Shown here in pieces: positions 1 to 7,572 of a DNA stretch of 16,410 nt. Origin of the DNA: SURF-32 sp964648365 (GTDB taxonomy: Bacteria; Planctomycetota; Phycisphaerae; UBA1845); the NCBI GenBank assembly GCA_964648365.1, contig CAZYLK010000145.1:1-16410 (forward strand). The letters are read 5' to 3'. The translations under genes and the position numbers were made by a program. The notes below the pieces were generated by a model. The model did no database searches. It had not been told where the DNA came from and saw nothing but the letters and a program-made list of their open reading frames with translations. How positions within the stretch are numbered: the stretch's first letter is position 1; each line of letters begins with the position of its first letter.

Positions 1-55
1 CCTGCTGCTGCTGCGGATGAGTTGGGTGGCGCTGTGGAAGCTGAAGCTGCGGTAG
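1..55. repeat. Short dispersed repeat, copy A (copy B at 4371-4425)
   Basis: An ungapped alignment of 1-55 with 4371-4425 gives about 40 identities in 55 positions, with the core 22-55 against 4392-4425 matching at 28 of 34. In copy B the sequence forms the last part of the histidine kinase gene after its HPt domain. Here it is intergenic or runs off the window edge. Read on the minus strand, both copies give AASAST followed by a Pro-Pro pair, and several mismatches fall in third codon positions. It may be a dispersed repeat or the tail of a paralogue; the sequence beyond base 1 would decide. Confidence 0.4.
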
Positions 56-138
56 TCTCTGTCTGACAGTCGAGCCTCTCGCCTTTCTGCGCGCATCCGC
101 CGCGTGGAGCGCGATTCCCTTCAGAACGAGGGGAGTGA

Positions 139-223
139 GGGAGTCAGGGAGCGAGGGAGTAAGGGAAGAAAGCCAGACTACAGTTCTTCCCTCTTCCCCT
201 TACTCCCGTCTCCCTGACTCCCC
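139..223. repeat. Long purine/pyrimidine inverted repeat (hairpin)
   Basis: The left arm (139-170) is a run of GGGAG-type units and the right arm (184-223) is its imperfect reverse complement, with a 13-base loop at 171-183. The arms share gggagtcaggga and gggagtaaggg and end in gaagaa/ttcttc. The purine arm has repeated GGG tracts, which could also favour a G-quadruplex. It begins about 38 bases after the stop codon of the last pseudopilin gene (minus strand), so it could stop or protect the 3' end of that mRNA. No T-tract follows on the minus strand, so it is not a classical intrinsic terminator. Confidence 0.7.
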
Positions 224-261
224 TTGTTCACGCTTTGGTTGCGGCGGTCGGCCGCCTCAGG

Positions 262-1314
262 CTACGGGGCGACGTTGCGCCGCCAGCTTCCGGGCACGGG
301 CGCGAAGGAATTGCCCGATCCAGCCAGTTCGACGTGCAGCACGGGCGCCGCGGAACCATTCCCATCGAAGGCCTCGGCGGACCGGGTGCCCGTTCCTGTG
401 AAGATCAGGACCATCGCGTTACCGCTCTGCCACCCCGAGCGATCCACGATTTCCTGGAGGACGGCGGAAAGGTCCGGCGTACGCTGGTCCACGCCGGCCA
501 CGCCGACGCTGTTCCAGTCCGGCGGCGACCAGGAAACGAACTGCGAGGTGGTCGATCGCGAGCTGATGTTGAAGAGCAGCAGCCCGAACGGGGAGGCGTG
601 ATCCGTGTCTTCACCCCTGATCGTCAGATCGACGGCGCCGGTGTTGACGCCCGCGGCGGCCTGGAACTGCACGAAGGCGCTTGCTATCGCAGCGCCTTGC
701 GGAATCTCGACGTTGACGAATCGAATCCCGACCGCGTCTGTGTTCCAGCTCAACGCATCGTCGGCGAGCTGGAGACTCGGGCTGGTCCGGTAGACGATGC
801 CGGTGAGGCCGTTTTCTTCCGCGTCATCAAACGCGGCGACCACCGGGATGTCGTAGACGCCGTCGTTCGCCCCCAGCGCACGAAGCAAGACGCTGTGCGT
901 GCGCACGGCGTCGCCGACTCTCGCCCTGGCATAGAGCCGCACCGGCTGCGTCGGGTCATTGGCCAGGTCGCCATCCACTTCGTCCACCAGTTTGTAGCTG
1001 AAGCGGACTCCGTCGGCGGTTTCGTCGGCCGACCAGGCGCCGTTGACCTCCGAGCTGCGCCAATTGGCGACCTGTGAGGTCCGCAGGATGTAGACTTCGA
1101 TCATCGACGTCGAGAAGGCGTCGGCCAGTGCCGCGTCTTCGGCCTGGCGGGTGGCGCGCAACTCGACGCGCATGGCAAAGAGGGCGGACATGCCGATGAT
1201 GCTCACGATCGTGGTCGCCCCCAGGACCGCTACGTAGCTGGTAGCCCTGCGGCGGTATAGCCGAACTCGCCGCCCGGCACGGCGCGCTGTCAGTTTGGCG
1301 GATCGTCGTGTCAT
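262..1314 (-). CDS. PilX/GspK-like pilus assembly protein with DNRLRE-like C-terminal domain
   Basis: This 350-residue protein has an Arg-rich cytoplasmic N-terminus, then one membrane segment at about residues 26-48 (TSYVAVLGATTIVSIIG...), followed by ELRATRQAEDAALADAF. That is the pattern of PilX/GspK-type minor pilins, which often lack the usual GFTLIE motif. Residues about 155-330 form a beta-rich extracellular domain resembling the DNRLRE family (LQFQ-like strand VQFQAA, then DWNSVGVAG, then APVLHVEL). It is the last gene of a four-gene operon, and its ATG overlaps the stop of the preceding gene as ATGA. The role is inferred to be in a type IV pilus or type II secretion pseudopilus tip; a DNRLRE-like domain suggests binding or surface display. 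No cysteine pair or metal site is evident. Confidence 0.72.
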   Translation of the reverse strand: MTRRSAKLTARRAGRRVRLYRRRATSYVAVLGATTIVSIIGMSALFAMRVELRATRQAEDAALADAFSTSMIEVYILRTSQVANWRSSEVNGAWSADETADGVRFSYKLVDEVDGDLANDPTQPVRLYARARVGDAVRTHSVLLRALGANDGVYDIPVVAAFDDAEENGLTGIVYRTSPSLQLADDALSWNTDAVGIRFVNVEIPQGAAIASAFVQFQAAAGVNTGAVDLTIRGEDTDHASPFGLLLFNISSRSTTSQFVSWSPPDWNSVGVAGVDQRTPDLSAVLQEIVDRSGWQSGNAMVLIFTGTGTRSAEAFDGNGSAAPVLHVELAGSGNSFAPVPGSWRRNVAP

Positions 1315-1853
1315 TGGCCCAGTGTCGAGGTGGCGATGGTCCTGAACGCCGTCAACGAGGCGACGCGCGCGTCGTTACAGGTGACAACCACGTTGATCCG
1401 TTTCACGCCCTGATTGCTGCCGACAACCTGGGACAAGTCCCACAGGTCCACCCAGTCCACCTCTACGGAGCGGCGCCACCCGGTCAGGCCGGTCATGACC
1501 GAGCCGTCCTTCTGTTGTGGCGGCGAGGCGGACCAGCCGTCGTAATCGTCCACGTCGTCCCACAGCGCCCGGCTGCCATCCCCGACCTTGTCGGATGGGA
1601 GGCCAAAGCTGTCCGGCCCGGTGACCGGGTCGGCATACGCCTGCCCGAGAATCTCCGCCATCAGGTTTCGCGCCAGCGCCAGACCGCGCCCGCGCTGGGC
1701 GAGCTTGTGCTCCGTGGTTCGGGCCGATCCGACGGTGTTCAGTGACGCGACCAGCATGGCGCCCATCACGAAAACCGAGACCACGGTCTCGATCAGGCTG
1801 AGGGCGCGGCCGCGCCCCGCGGTAACGCTTCGCGCTTTCTGGGGCTGGATCAT
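1311..1853 (-). CDS. PilV/GspI-like minor pseudopilin
   Basis: I start this gene at the ATG at 1853, giving 180 residues. That ATG overlaps the stop of the upstream gene as ATGA, whereas starting further upstream would run deep into that gene. The N-terminus is a short basic leader followed by a prepilin signature, ALSLIETVVSVFVMGAML: Ala17 sits at -1 where Gly is normal, and Glu22 is at +5. The rest is a small globular domain (LARNLMAEILGQAYADP, then WDDVDDYDGWSASPP), typical of PilV/GspI minor pilins that carry a conserved ARNLMEE-like helix. It should be processed by a prepilin peptidase and inserted in the inner membrane as part of a pseudopilus tip complex with its operon partners. Confidence 0.8.
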   Translation of the reverse strand: MIQPQKARSVTAGRGRALSLIETVVSVFVMGAMLVASLNTVGSARTTEHKLAQRGRGLALARNLMAEILGQAYADPVTGPDSFGLPSDKVGDGSRALWDDVDDYDGWSASPPQQKDGSVMTGLTGWRRSVEVDWVDLWDLSQVVGSNQGVKRINVVVTCNDARVASLTAFRTIATSTLGQ

Positions 1854-3526
1854 CCCGTGCTGCCTCCCACGCGAATCAGAACGTGATCGAATTCGGCCGA
1901 GCAACCCTGCGTGTAGACCCACGCCTTGGCATCGGGGTCGGAGTTTCCCCAGAGGTAATGGAACGTGCCCTTGTGAACGCCGTCGACGAAGACCGCAAAC
2001 GTCATCGCATCCGGGTCGATGATCATGCGCACGTCGACGAAGTCATCCGGTACGGGGTAAATGGCCAGCCAGGCGTCGGTTCCATCCAACAGCTCATGAC
2101 CGACCCACAGTTCCTGTGACGTGGCGTCCGGCTTGTAGAGATCGAGGATCAGATTCGTGCTGGCGTTGTCGTGGCGGTCCGCGTTGATCCAGAACAAGGC
2201 GCCGTAGCCGCCCACCGAGGTCGCCCGATACCTGAGGTCCACGGTGGTCAGTTCGGCGAAGTTCTCGTTCGGAACGGTGCTGATGCCGGCGGACGTGCCC
2301 CGATCCGGCGCGTACCAGATACCACTGCTCAGCGTGGCCGGTTGAAACGACTGAGAATAATCCGCCCAGTCCGCCGCCCCGTCCGCCGTGACGTCGACGG
2401 TCCGGGGGTCCGAGTCGAAGTCGAGTTCCCAGAGCGCCGTCAGCAATTCCGGGGTGTTGAGCATGCGGACGCCCGTGTCCAGCCGCGCGTCGTCGTCCTC
2501 TCCGACCTGGAGCGAGAGACGAATTCCGGTCAGGTACTCGCGCGTGGCCGTCTGCGGCGGCCCCGGTGTCGAAACCGTGCCGAAGACGTGGAACAGCAGC
2601 GCCTTGTCAGTGGCGACGCCCTGCCATGCGGGCGTGCCGGTGATCAACCCGGCGTTCGGCAACACGACGCCCGCACTCTGATACTGAAGCGCGCAGGAAT
2701 TGGCGCTCGCGGTTGTAAAGGTCAGGCACAGCCCGGTATCCGGCGAAAGCCCCGCGGCGTTAGCGAACGCCCTTTCCTGCCATTGATAGGAATTGGCAAG
2801 CGAGTTTTGCCTCATGGTCGCAGAGTCGACGACGGTGGCGCTGGGGGTATTGTCGGCCTGGGGCAGACACAGTGCGATCGTCGTGTCGTTGTTGTTGTTC
2901 GCCGCCCGCTTGGCCATGAACTGGGCGCGGGTCACCTTCCAGCTCACGGCATCGGCCGGCAGGGTCGGTCGGAAGTACTCGGCCCACCACAGGTTGCTGT
3001 AGACCGAGAGCGTCCCGAGGTTGCTGGCGCTGTTGTAGCCGGCCAGTTCCGTCTCGGCGCTCTCGATCAGCGGGCCGGGGTATTGCTCCGAAACCATCTG
3101 AATGTCGTATGCGAGCGCAAATGCATGCACATCCGCCAGGAGGGTCACCACGGTTCCGCCGTTGTACTGCCGGGTGAGCGGTGCGCCGGGCGCCCCGGAC
3201 CAGGCATAACGGATTCGTTCGGGAGACCCGTCGGCGTCACGGTCGGCGACCGTGAACGTGATGGCCGTTGCCGACTTGTCAACGACGTAGCGTGCTTCCT
3301 GGAGGTCGGCGGTCAACTGATGGACGATCTCGCTGCCGTCGATCAGCCGGGCGACGGTGCTCTGAGCATCGGGCAGCGCCTTGCTCGCCAGGAGAACCGT
3401 GGAAGCCAGCCCGAACATAAGCAGGCTGGTCACGGCCATGCTGACGACAAGCTCGACGAGCGTGAATCCGCCTCTCAACACGGGCTCGCAGCGCAGGACA
3501 CGGGGATGGGCGTCGCGTCTGTTCAT
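1850..3526 (-). CDS. PilW/GspJ-like pseudopilin with lectin-like C-terminal domain
   Basis: The 558-residue product has a classical class III signal: a leader ending RGG, then FTLVELVVSMAVTSLLMFG, with cleavage expected after Gly20 and Glu25 at +5. Residues about 30-110 follow the GspJ/PilW plan (LVELVVSMAV, later VADRDADGSPERIRYAWSG, a beta-strand segment typical of these proteins). GspJ proteins are usually near 200 residues, so most of this protein is additional. Residues about 390-556 look like a concanavalin/LamG-type sandwich (LFWINADRHDN, FVDVRMIIDPD, FDHVLIRVGG). The ATG overlaps the stop of the upstream gene as ATGA and its own stop overlaps the next start. I infer an exported minor pilin carrying a ligand-binding head. 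Confidence 0.8.
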   Translation of the reverse strand: MNRRDAHPRVLRCEPVLRGGFTLVELVVSMAVTSLLMFGLASTVLLASKALPDAQSTVARLIDGSEIVHQLTADLQEARYVVDKSATAITFTVADRDADGSPERIRYAWSGAPGAPLTRQYNGGTVVTLLADVHAFALAYDIQMVSEQYPGPLIESAETELAGYNSASNLGTLSVYSNLWWAEYFRPTLPADAVSWKVTRAQFMAKRAANNNNDTTIALCLPQADNTPSATVVDSATMRQNSLANSYQWQERAFANAAGLSPDTGLCLTFTTASANSCALQYQSAGVVLPNAGLITGTPAWQGVATDKALLFHVFGTVSTPGPPQTATREYLTGIRLSLQVGEDDDARLDTGVRMLNTPELLTALWELDFDSDPRTVDVTADGAADWADYSQSFQPATLSSGIWYAPDRGTSAGISTVPNENFAELTTVDLRYRATSVGGYGALFWINADRHDNASTNLILDLYKPDATSQELWVGHELLDGTDAWLAIYPVPDDFVDVRMIIDPDAMTFAVFVDGVHKGTFHYLWGNSDPDAKAWVYTQGCSAEFDHVLIRVGGSTG

Positions 3527-4041
3527 TGAATCGTCGGCTGCCCCGTCTCCGGATCAATCGAGATGATCTTGCTGCTGGTTCCAACCTGAAGCACGATCGT
3601 TCCGCCGCTGTCGGGTTTGCCCCATCCATCGAAAATGAGTTCGGCGTCGCCTCCAAAATCTACGGATGCGATGTCGGCCTGGAACGGCTCCTCCCGAAGC
3701 AACACGGCATAGGTGGCGCCGACGCGGTCGAGATGCCGCATCCCCGGCAGGCTGTACGAATCCGTCAACGAGTTGAAGACGACGTGCTGGCTCGCGCTCG
3801 ATACCTTTGCGTGCTGCTGTGCGAGCTTCAGGTCGACGCACAGACGCCTGGCCGCCGCGGCGCTTCGCTGACGGGCGATGGCGTTGCCGAATCGCGGCAC
3901 CGCGATGGTCGCGAGAATCGCCGCGACCGCCAGGACGATCACCAGCTCGATCAGCGTGAATCCGTGGGCGGCCGCGCACCTCGCGCGCGCGCGCCGTGGC
4001 CGACGCGGATGCTGCACCGTGATCGCTGAGCGCATCGCCAT
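3523..4041 (-). CDS. GspH/FimT-type pseudopilin, first gene of the operon
   Basis: This 172-residue protein has a 27-residue Arg-rich leader, then G|FTLIELVIVLAVAAILATIA and VPRFGNAIARQRS. Cleavage is expected after Gly27, with Glu32 at +5. The C-terminal part (RRLCVDLKLAQQHA, then ELIFDGWGKPDSGGTIVL) is the usual GspH/FimT beta domain, including the DG-x-G-x-P/D stretch seen near the end of this family. The start is uncertain. The ATG at 4041 has no Shine-Dalgarno site, a second in-frame ATG lies at 4035, and the frame stays open upstream to 4152 with no better ATG/GTG/TTG. It heads the operon and overlaps the next gene as ATGA. Confidence 0.85.
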   Translation of the reverse strand: MAMRSAITVQHPRRPRRARARCAAAHGFTLIELVIVLAVAAILATIAVPRFGNAIARQRSAAAARRLCVDLKLAQQHAKVSSASQHVVFNSLTDSYSLPGMRHLDRVGATYAVLLREEPFQADIASVDFGGDAELIFDGWGKPDSGGTIVLQVGTSSKIISIDPETGQPTIQ

Positions 4042-4348
4042 GTCGTTCCGCGGCCGGAACGGGGCATGGACCCGACCGTCCGCGCTACTCCATGCTACTC
4101 CACCTCCGTCTGGAATCCCGTATGAAATGTACGATGCAGCCGCCGCGGCGCGTCAAGCGTTACCGCGTGTTATGGGGCTTCCCGGAGGCCTGCCGGCGTC
4201 AGCGGCGGCGGTTCGGGGTGGGGCAACCGCAGGTACTTGGCCGGGTCTGATCCGTTCGGCGAGTTCGACCCGAACTTCGACGCGTCGAAGGCCCAGGTCA
4301 TCGAGAATCCCATCCGCGACAGAACCTGCACCTGCGCCCCGACCCGAA
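4042..4348. other. Intergenic region between pseudopilin operon and kinase gene
   Basis: This 307-base gap follows the kinase stop and precedes the first pseudopilin gene, all on the minus strand. It holds a tandem copy of GCTACTCCA (4084-4092 and 4094-4102) and, on the minus strand, a strong GGAGGTGGAG just before an ATG at 4093 that is followed one codon later by TAG. A possible minus-strand promoter is listed separately. A plus-strand frame reading DPFGEFDPNFDASK near 4246-4287 looks protein-like but has no start, no Shine-Dalgarno site and no partner, so I do not call it. Confidence 0.5.
4126..4156 (-). promoter_or_regulatory. Possible promoter of the pseudopilin operon
   Basis: On the minus strand TTGACG (4151-4156) is followed, after a long 19-base spacer, by TACATT (4126-4131). 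The -35 matches sigma-70 consensus at 5 of 6 and the -10 at 4 of 6, but the spacing is poor. It lies about 85 bases upstream of the first pseudopilin ATG. Weak support. Confidence 0.22.
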
Positions 4349-7300
4349 TCAGTCGCTGCCTGCACGCCCTGCTGAGGCTGTTTCACACGAAATGGGTGGC
4401 GATGTCGAAGCGGAAGCTGCTGTGGCGACGCAACGCTCGACCTCCCGGCGGAGCCGGGCCAGCAAGGTGGTTGCCTGGGTGAGGGCGCCGGAGCGTCCGA
4501 TCTGTTCCAGTTCGGCGGCGGCCTGGCGTATCGGTTCAGCGCAGACGTAAGCGGCCGCACCCTTCAGACCGTGGGCCAGGCGACCCAACTCATGGGCCTC
4601 TCCGGCTTCGAGGTGACGGGCCATCGCCTCGATTTCGGCGGGGGCGCGGCAGCAGAATTTCTCGATCAGGCCCTCAAGAAAGTCCGCGTCGTCACCCCAG
4701 CGACGGCGCAGGCCCTCGTCGTCGATCGGTGGGACGTCAATGGGGCCGGTCGAGACGGCGGCGTCGTCGCGGTCGCCATCGAACGCCGACGGCGAGAGGG
4801 CGGTCTCGCCTGGCGGCTGACGCAGCGGGGCGTCGAGCGCGCTTGCGCCCTGGGGTTCACGTGCGGGCTTGCCGCGCACGGGCGAGTCGGCGGCGGACGC
4901 ATTGTTCACGTCACGCTGGCGCAACCAGGCCGCGACCGTGCCCAGGAACCGCGCCGGTTCGATCGGCTTGGTGACGTAGTCGTCCATCCCGGCGAGCAGG
5001 CACCGTTCCCGGTCGCCTTTGATGGCGTTGGCGGTCACGGCGATGATGGGAAGCCGGGCGGATCCGCGCGTGGAGCGTTCGTGTTCGCGAATGGCGCGGG
5101 CCGCCTGAAACCCGTCCATCTCAGGCATCTGGCAGTCCAGTACGAGCAGATCGTACCTCGTCGTGGTCACAGCGCTGACCGCCTCGACTCCGTTCCATAC
5201 GACGTCACATCGATAGCCTGCCCGGCGCAAGACCGTTGCGGCGACTTCCTGGCTGATTTCGTGATCGTCGGCCAACAGGATGCGGGCGCCGGCGGCCTCC
5301 TGGGCGCGGCTCGTCCCCCCGAGCGGCAGTGCGACACCCGGCGCCACGGAACCGTTAGAGGCGGCGGCGACTGCGTCGGTGGCTTCAAGTCGGATGGTGA
5401 ACGTAAAGGTCGAGCCTTCGCCCGGAGCGCTTCGTACTCTGATCGAACCTCCCATCATGCCGACCAACCGCTTGCAGATCGCAAGCCCCAGTCCGGACCC
5501 TCCGTAGCGCCGCGTCGTCGATGCATCGAGTTGAGAAAACGAGGCGAACAACCGGTCCTGATCCGCCGCGGCGATTCCGATGCCGGTGTCGGACACTTCA
5601 AAGCGCACGATTCCGTCCTGCCTGGCGTTGGGTTCGGCGCGCGCGGAGACGGAAATGCTGCCGGATTCGGTGAACTTCACGGCGTTGCTGATCAGGTTGG
5701 TCAGCACTTGCTGCAGCCGTCCCGCGTCGCCGCGCGCGCGGCGCGGCACATCGGCTTCGATGCGGCAATCCAGTTCGAGTCCCTTGTTCGCGGCGCCCGG
5801 CGTCAACATGTTCACGACGCTTTGGACCGCTGCATGGACGTCGAAGTCCCTCTGTTCGAGTTCGAGCTTGCCCGCTTCGATCTTTGAAAAGTCCAGAATG
5901 TCATTGATCAACCCCAGCAGGGCGTCGCCGGACGACTTGGCGAGTCGCGCGTAGCGACGCTGCTGCTCGTCAAGGTCGGTATCCAGCAGGAGGTTCGTCA
6001 TGCCCACGACGCCGTTGAGCGGCGTTCGCAGTTCGTGGCTCATCGTCGCCAGGAAATCGCTCTTGGCCTGGTTGGCCCGGCTCAGCGCCTCGCGCCGACG
6101 GACGTTGGCGATGGCCTGAGAGGCCGCCTGGCTCAACAGGTCCATCGCATCCAGCGCGGCCGACGGCAGACGCTGCTGCGAGAACATCGCCAGGACGCCG
6201 ATCGTCTCCCCGTCATGAATCAGCGGGAGCCCGGCAAAGGTCTGCAATCCATGCTCTCGCGCCCACTGCCGGTCGTGGATCCGTTCGTCGTTCGCCACGT
6301 CGCGGCAAATCGTCCGACCTTCTCCCATGGCGACGCGGCCGATCTTGAAGGCGCCCAGCGGCACCCGCGCATGTCCCCCGTCAACATGAGTGTACCGACC
6401 GGCGCTCGATACCAGGTGCAGGCAACGCTCGCGGCTTCGGCAATACTCGGGCATGTGACAGTCGTCGCAGGGCCCGCCCGGCTCGATCAGCCACATACGG
6501 GCGAAGTAAGCGTCCCAGCTGTCGACAAGCCCGTCTGTGACCACCGTGCCGACCTGGGCGGTCGTCAAACACCGGAGGAGTTTCAGTCCGATCTGTTCCA
6601 GTGCGACCAGATATCGGTTGATGGCGACCACTTCGGCCCGGCTCCGTTCCAGCGTCCGCTCGGCTGCCCGGCGGATGCCGATCTCGCGTTCGAGTTCGGC
6701 CGTTCGCTCGGCCACGCGGCGCTCGAGCGTGCGATGGGCCAGCCGCAACTGTTCGTGCGTGCGGATGCGCTCGCTCACGTCGGTCGTGACGGCGATGAAG
6801 TGTTCGATCTCGCCGCGTTCGCCGCGCACCGGCGTGATGGTCATCTCGGCGGTGTAGAAGGCACCGTCCTTGCGCCGGTTGACGATTTCTCCGCGCCAGA
6901 CGTCGCCGGCCAGCACCGTGCTCCAGAGCGTCCGATAGAACGTCTGATCGTGCGCGCCGCTTTTGAGGAAGCGCGGGTTCTTGCCCCGAGCCTCTTCGAG
7001 CGTGTAGCCGGTAATGCGGGTGAAGGCGGGGTTGACCCAGGAGATGCGCCCGTCACATCCGGTGATCACGACGCCATTGGCCGCCGCGTTCAGGGCCGTG
7101 CTCTGCAAGTGGAGCTGCGCGTCGGCGCGCCGGCCGTGGACGGCGTAACGGACGACGCGGCGCAACAGCCCCGGAGTGATTTCCGCCTTAAGCAGCAGTT
7201 CCTGCGCGCCGTCGATCGCCGCCTCGGCGGCGGCGTCCTCGTCCAGCGCCGTGATGACGATAACCGGAGTCTGCGGCGACGCCGCGCGGATGCGCGGCAG

Positions 7301-7534
7301 CGTTTGCGACGCCGGAGAGTCCGGCAGCTCCAGATCCAGCAGGATGACGTCGTAGCGCCTGCGGGCCAGCCAGGAAAGAGCGGACGTCAGCGTGATGACC
7401 CATTTCACGTCAAAGTGGTCGCCGGGGCGGTGGGTCAGCGAGCGGCGCAGCAGCGTGGCTGTGCTCGCGTCGTCCTCGACCAGTAGAACCCGGATGGGCT
7501 TGCCGGACAACGTTGCCCTCTTTCGTGTGACCAT
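4349..7534 (-). CDS. Hybrid histidine kinase REC-PAS-GAF-HisKA-HATPase-REC-HPt
   Basis: The 1061-residue product has no membrane segment, so it is a cytoplasmic multistep phosphorelay kinase. Domains: REC about 14-131 (E20 D21 D22, phospho-acceptor D67, T95, K116); PAS about 141-255; a charged coiled coil about 256-305; GAF about 310-478 with Cys at 356, 359, 365 and 371; HisKA with the H-box around His500 (MSHELRTP); HATPase with N617, DTGIGI and GGSGLGLAI; second REC (D756 D757, D800, K856); HPt with His988 in AHGLKGAA. I chose the ATG at 7534 because GGAGG lies 6 bases upstream; a TTG at 7576 overlapping the previous stop is the alternative. The last ~22 residues after the HPt lie in a short repeat. 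The REC-HDOD gene upstream is the likely operon partner. Confidence 0.93.
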   Translation of the reverse strand: MVTRKRATLSGKPIRVLLVEDDASTATLLRRSLTHRPGDHFDVKWVITLTSALSWLARRRYDVILLDLELPDSPASQTLPRIRAASPQTPVIVITALDEDAAAEAAIDGAQELLLKAEITPGLLRRVVRYAVHGRRADAQLHLQSTALNAAANGVVITGCDGRISWVNPAFTRITGYTLEEARGKNPRFLKSGAHDQTFYRTLWSTVLAGDVWRGEIVNRRKDGAFYTAEMTITPVRGERGEIEHFIAVTTDVSERIRTHEQLRLAHRTLERRVAERTAELEREIGIRRAAERTLERSRAEVVAINRYLVALEQIGLKLLRCLTTAQVGTVVTDGLVDSWDAYFARMWLIEPGGPCDDCHMPEYCRSRERCLHLVSSAGRYTHVDGGHARVPLGAFKIGRVAMGEGRTICRDVANDERIHDRQWAREHGLQTFAGLPLIHDGETIGVLAMFSQQRLPSAALDAMDLLSQAASQAIANVRRREALSRANQAKSDFLATMSHELRTPLNGVVGMTNLLLDTDLDEQQRRYARLAKSSGDALLGLINDILDFSKIEAGKLELEQRDFDVHAAVQSVVNMLTPGAANKGLELDCRIEADVPRRARGDAGRLQQVLTNLISNAVKFTESGSISVSARAEPNARQDGIVRFEVSDTGIGIAAADQDRLFASFSQLDASTTRRYGGSGLGLAICKRLVGMMGGSIRVRSAPGEGSTFTFTIRLEATDAVAAASNGSVAPGVALPLGGTSRAQEAAGARILLADDHEISQEVAATVLRRAGYRCDVVWNGVEAVSAVTTTRYDLLVLDCQMPEMDGFQAARAIREHERSTRGSARLPIIAVTANAIKGDRERCLLAGMDDYVTKPIEPARFLGTVAAWLRQRDVNNASAADSPVRGKPAREPQGASALDAPLRQPPGETALSPSAFDGDRDDAAVSTGPIDVPPIDDEGLRRRWGDDADFLEGLIEKFCCRAPAEIEAMARHLEAGEAHELGRLAHGLKGAAAYVCAEPIRQAAAELEQIGRSGALTQATTLLARLRREVERCVATAASASTSPPISCETASAGRAGSD
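4371..4425. repeat. Short dispersed repeat, copy B inside the kinase 3' end
   Basis: This stretch encodes, on the minus strand, the kinase tail from about ATAASAST to CETA, beyond the end of the HPt fold. It matches window positions 1-55 at about 40 of 55 bases without gaps. It may be a repeat that has extended the reading frame. Confidence 0.4.
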
Positions 7535-7572
7535 CGCCTTCCTCCACGACACGGACGGCGTCGACGGCCCGG

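Larger units (their letters stand above)
1..261. other. Non-coding region downstream of the pseudopilin operon
   Basis: I see no convincing gene here. Bases 1-66 can be read on the plus strand as an Ala-rich tail (ending VEAEAAVVSV, stop at 64-66), but the same bases match the 3' end of the histidine kinase gene near 4.4 kb, so a dispersed repeat is as likely as a partial CDS. Bases 131-223 hold a long inverted repeat, listed separately. The region lies after the stop codon of the last minus-strand pseudopilin gene, so it is the 3' end of that transcript. Confidence 0.5.

Noticed and set aside
235..1077. Long open frames on the plus strand opposite the pseudopilin genes (for example 235-1077 and 2171-3529)
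   Set aside because: They are antisense to genes with clear family motifs, are Arg/Val/Gly-rich as expected from GC-rich shadows, and show no known motif or ribosome site.
4237..4482. Plus-strand frame with SDPFGEFDPNFDASKAQVIEN
   Set aside because: The short stretch looks protein-like, but it has only a TTG start without a ribosome site, runs into the antisense of the kinase, and has no recognisable family.
4571..5887. Long plus-strand frames opposite the kinase and regulator (4571-5887, 6035-7486, 7987-8964)
   Set aside because: The minus strand carries unbroken REC, PAS, GAF, HisKA, HATPase, HPt and HDOD motifs there, so these frames are by-products of codon bias.
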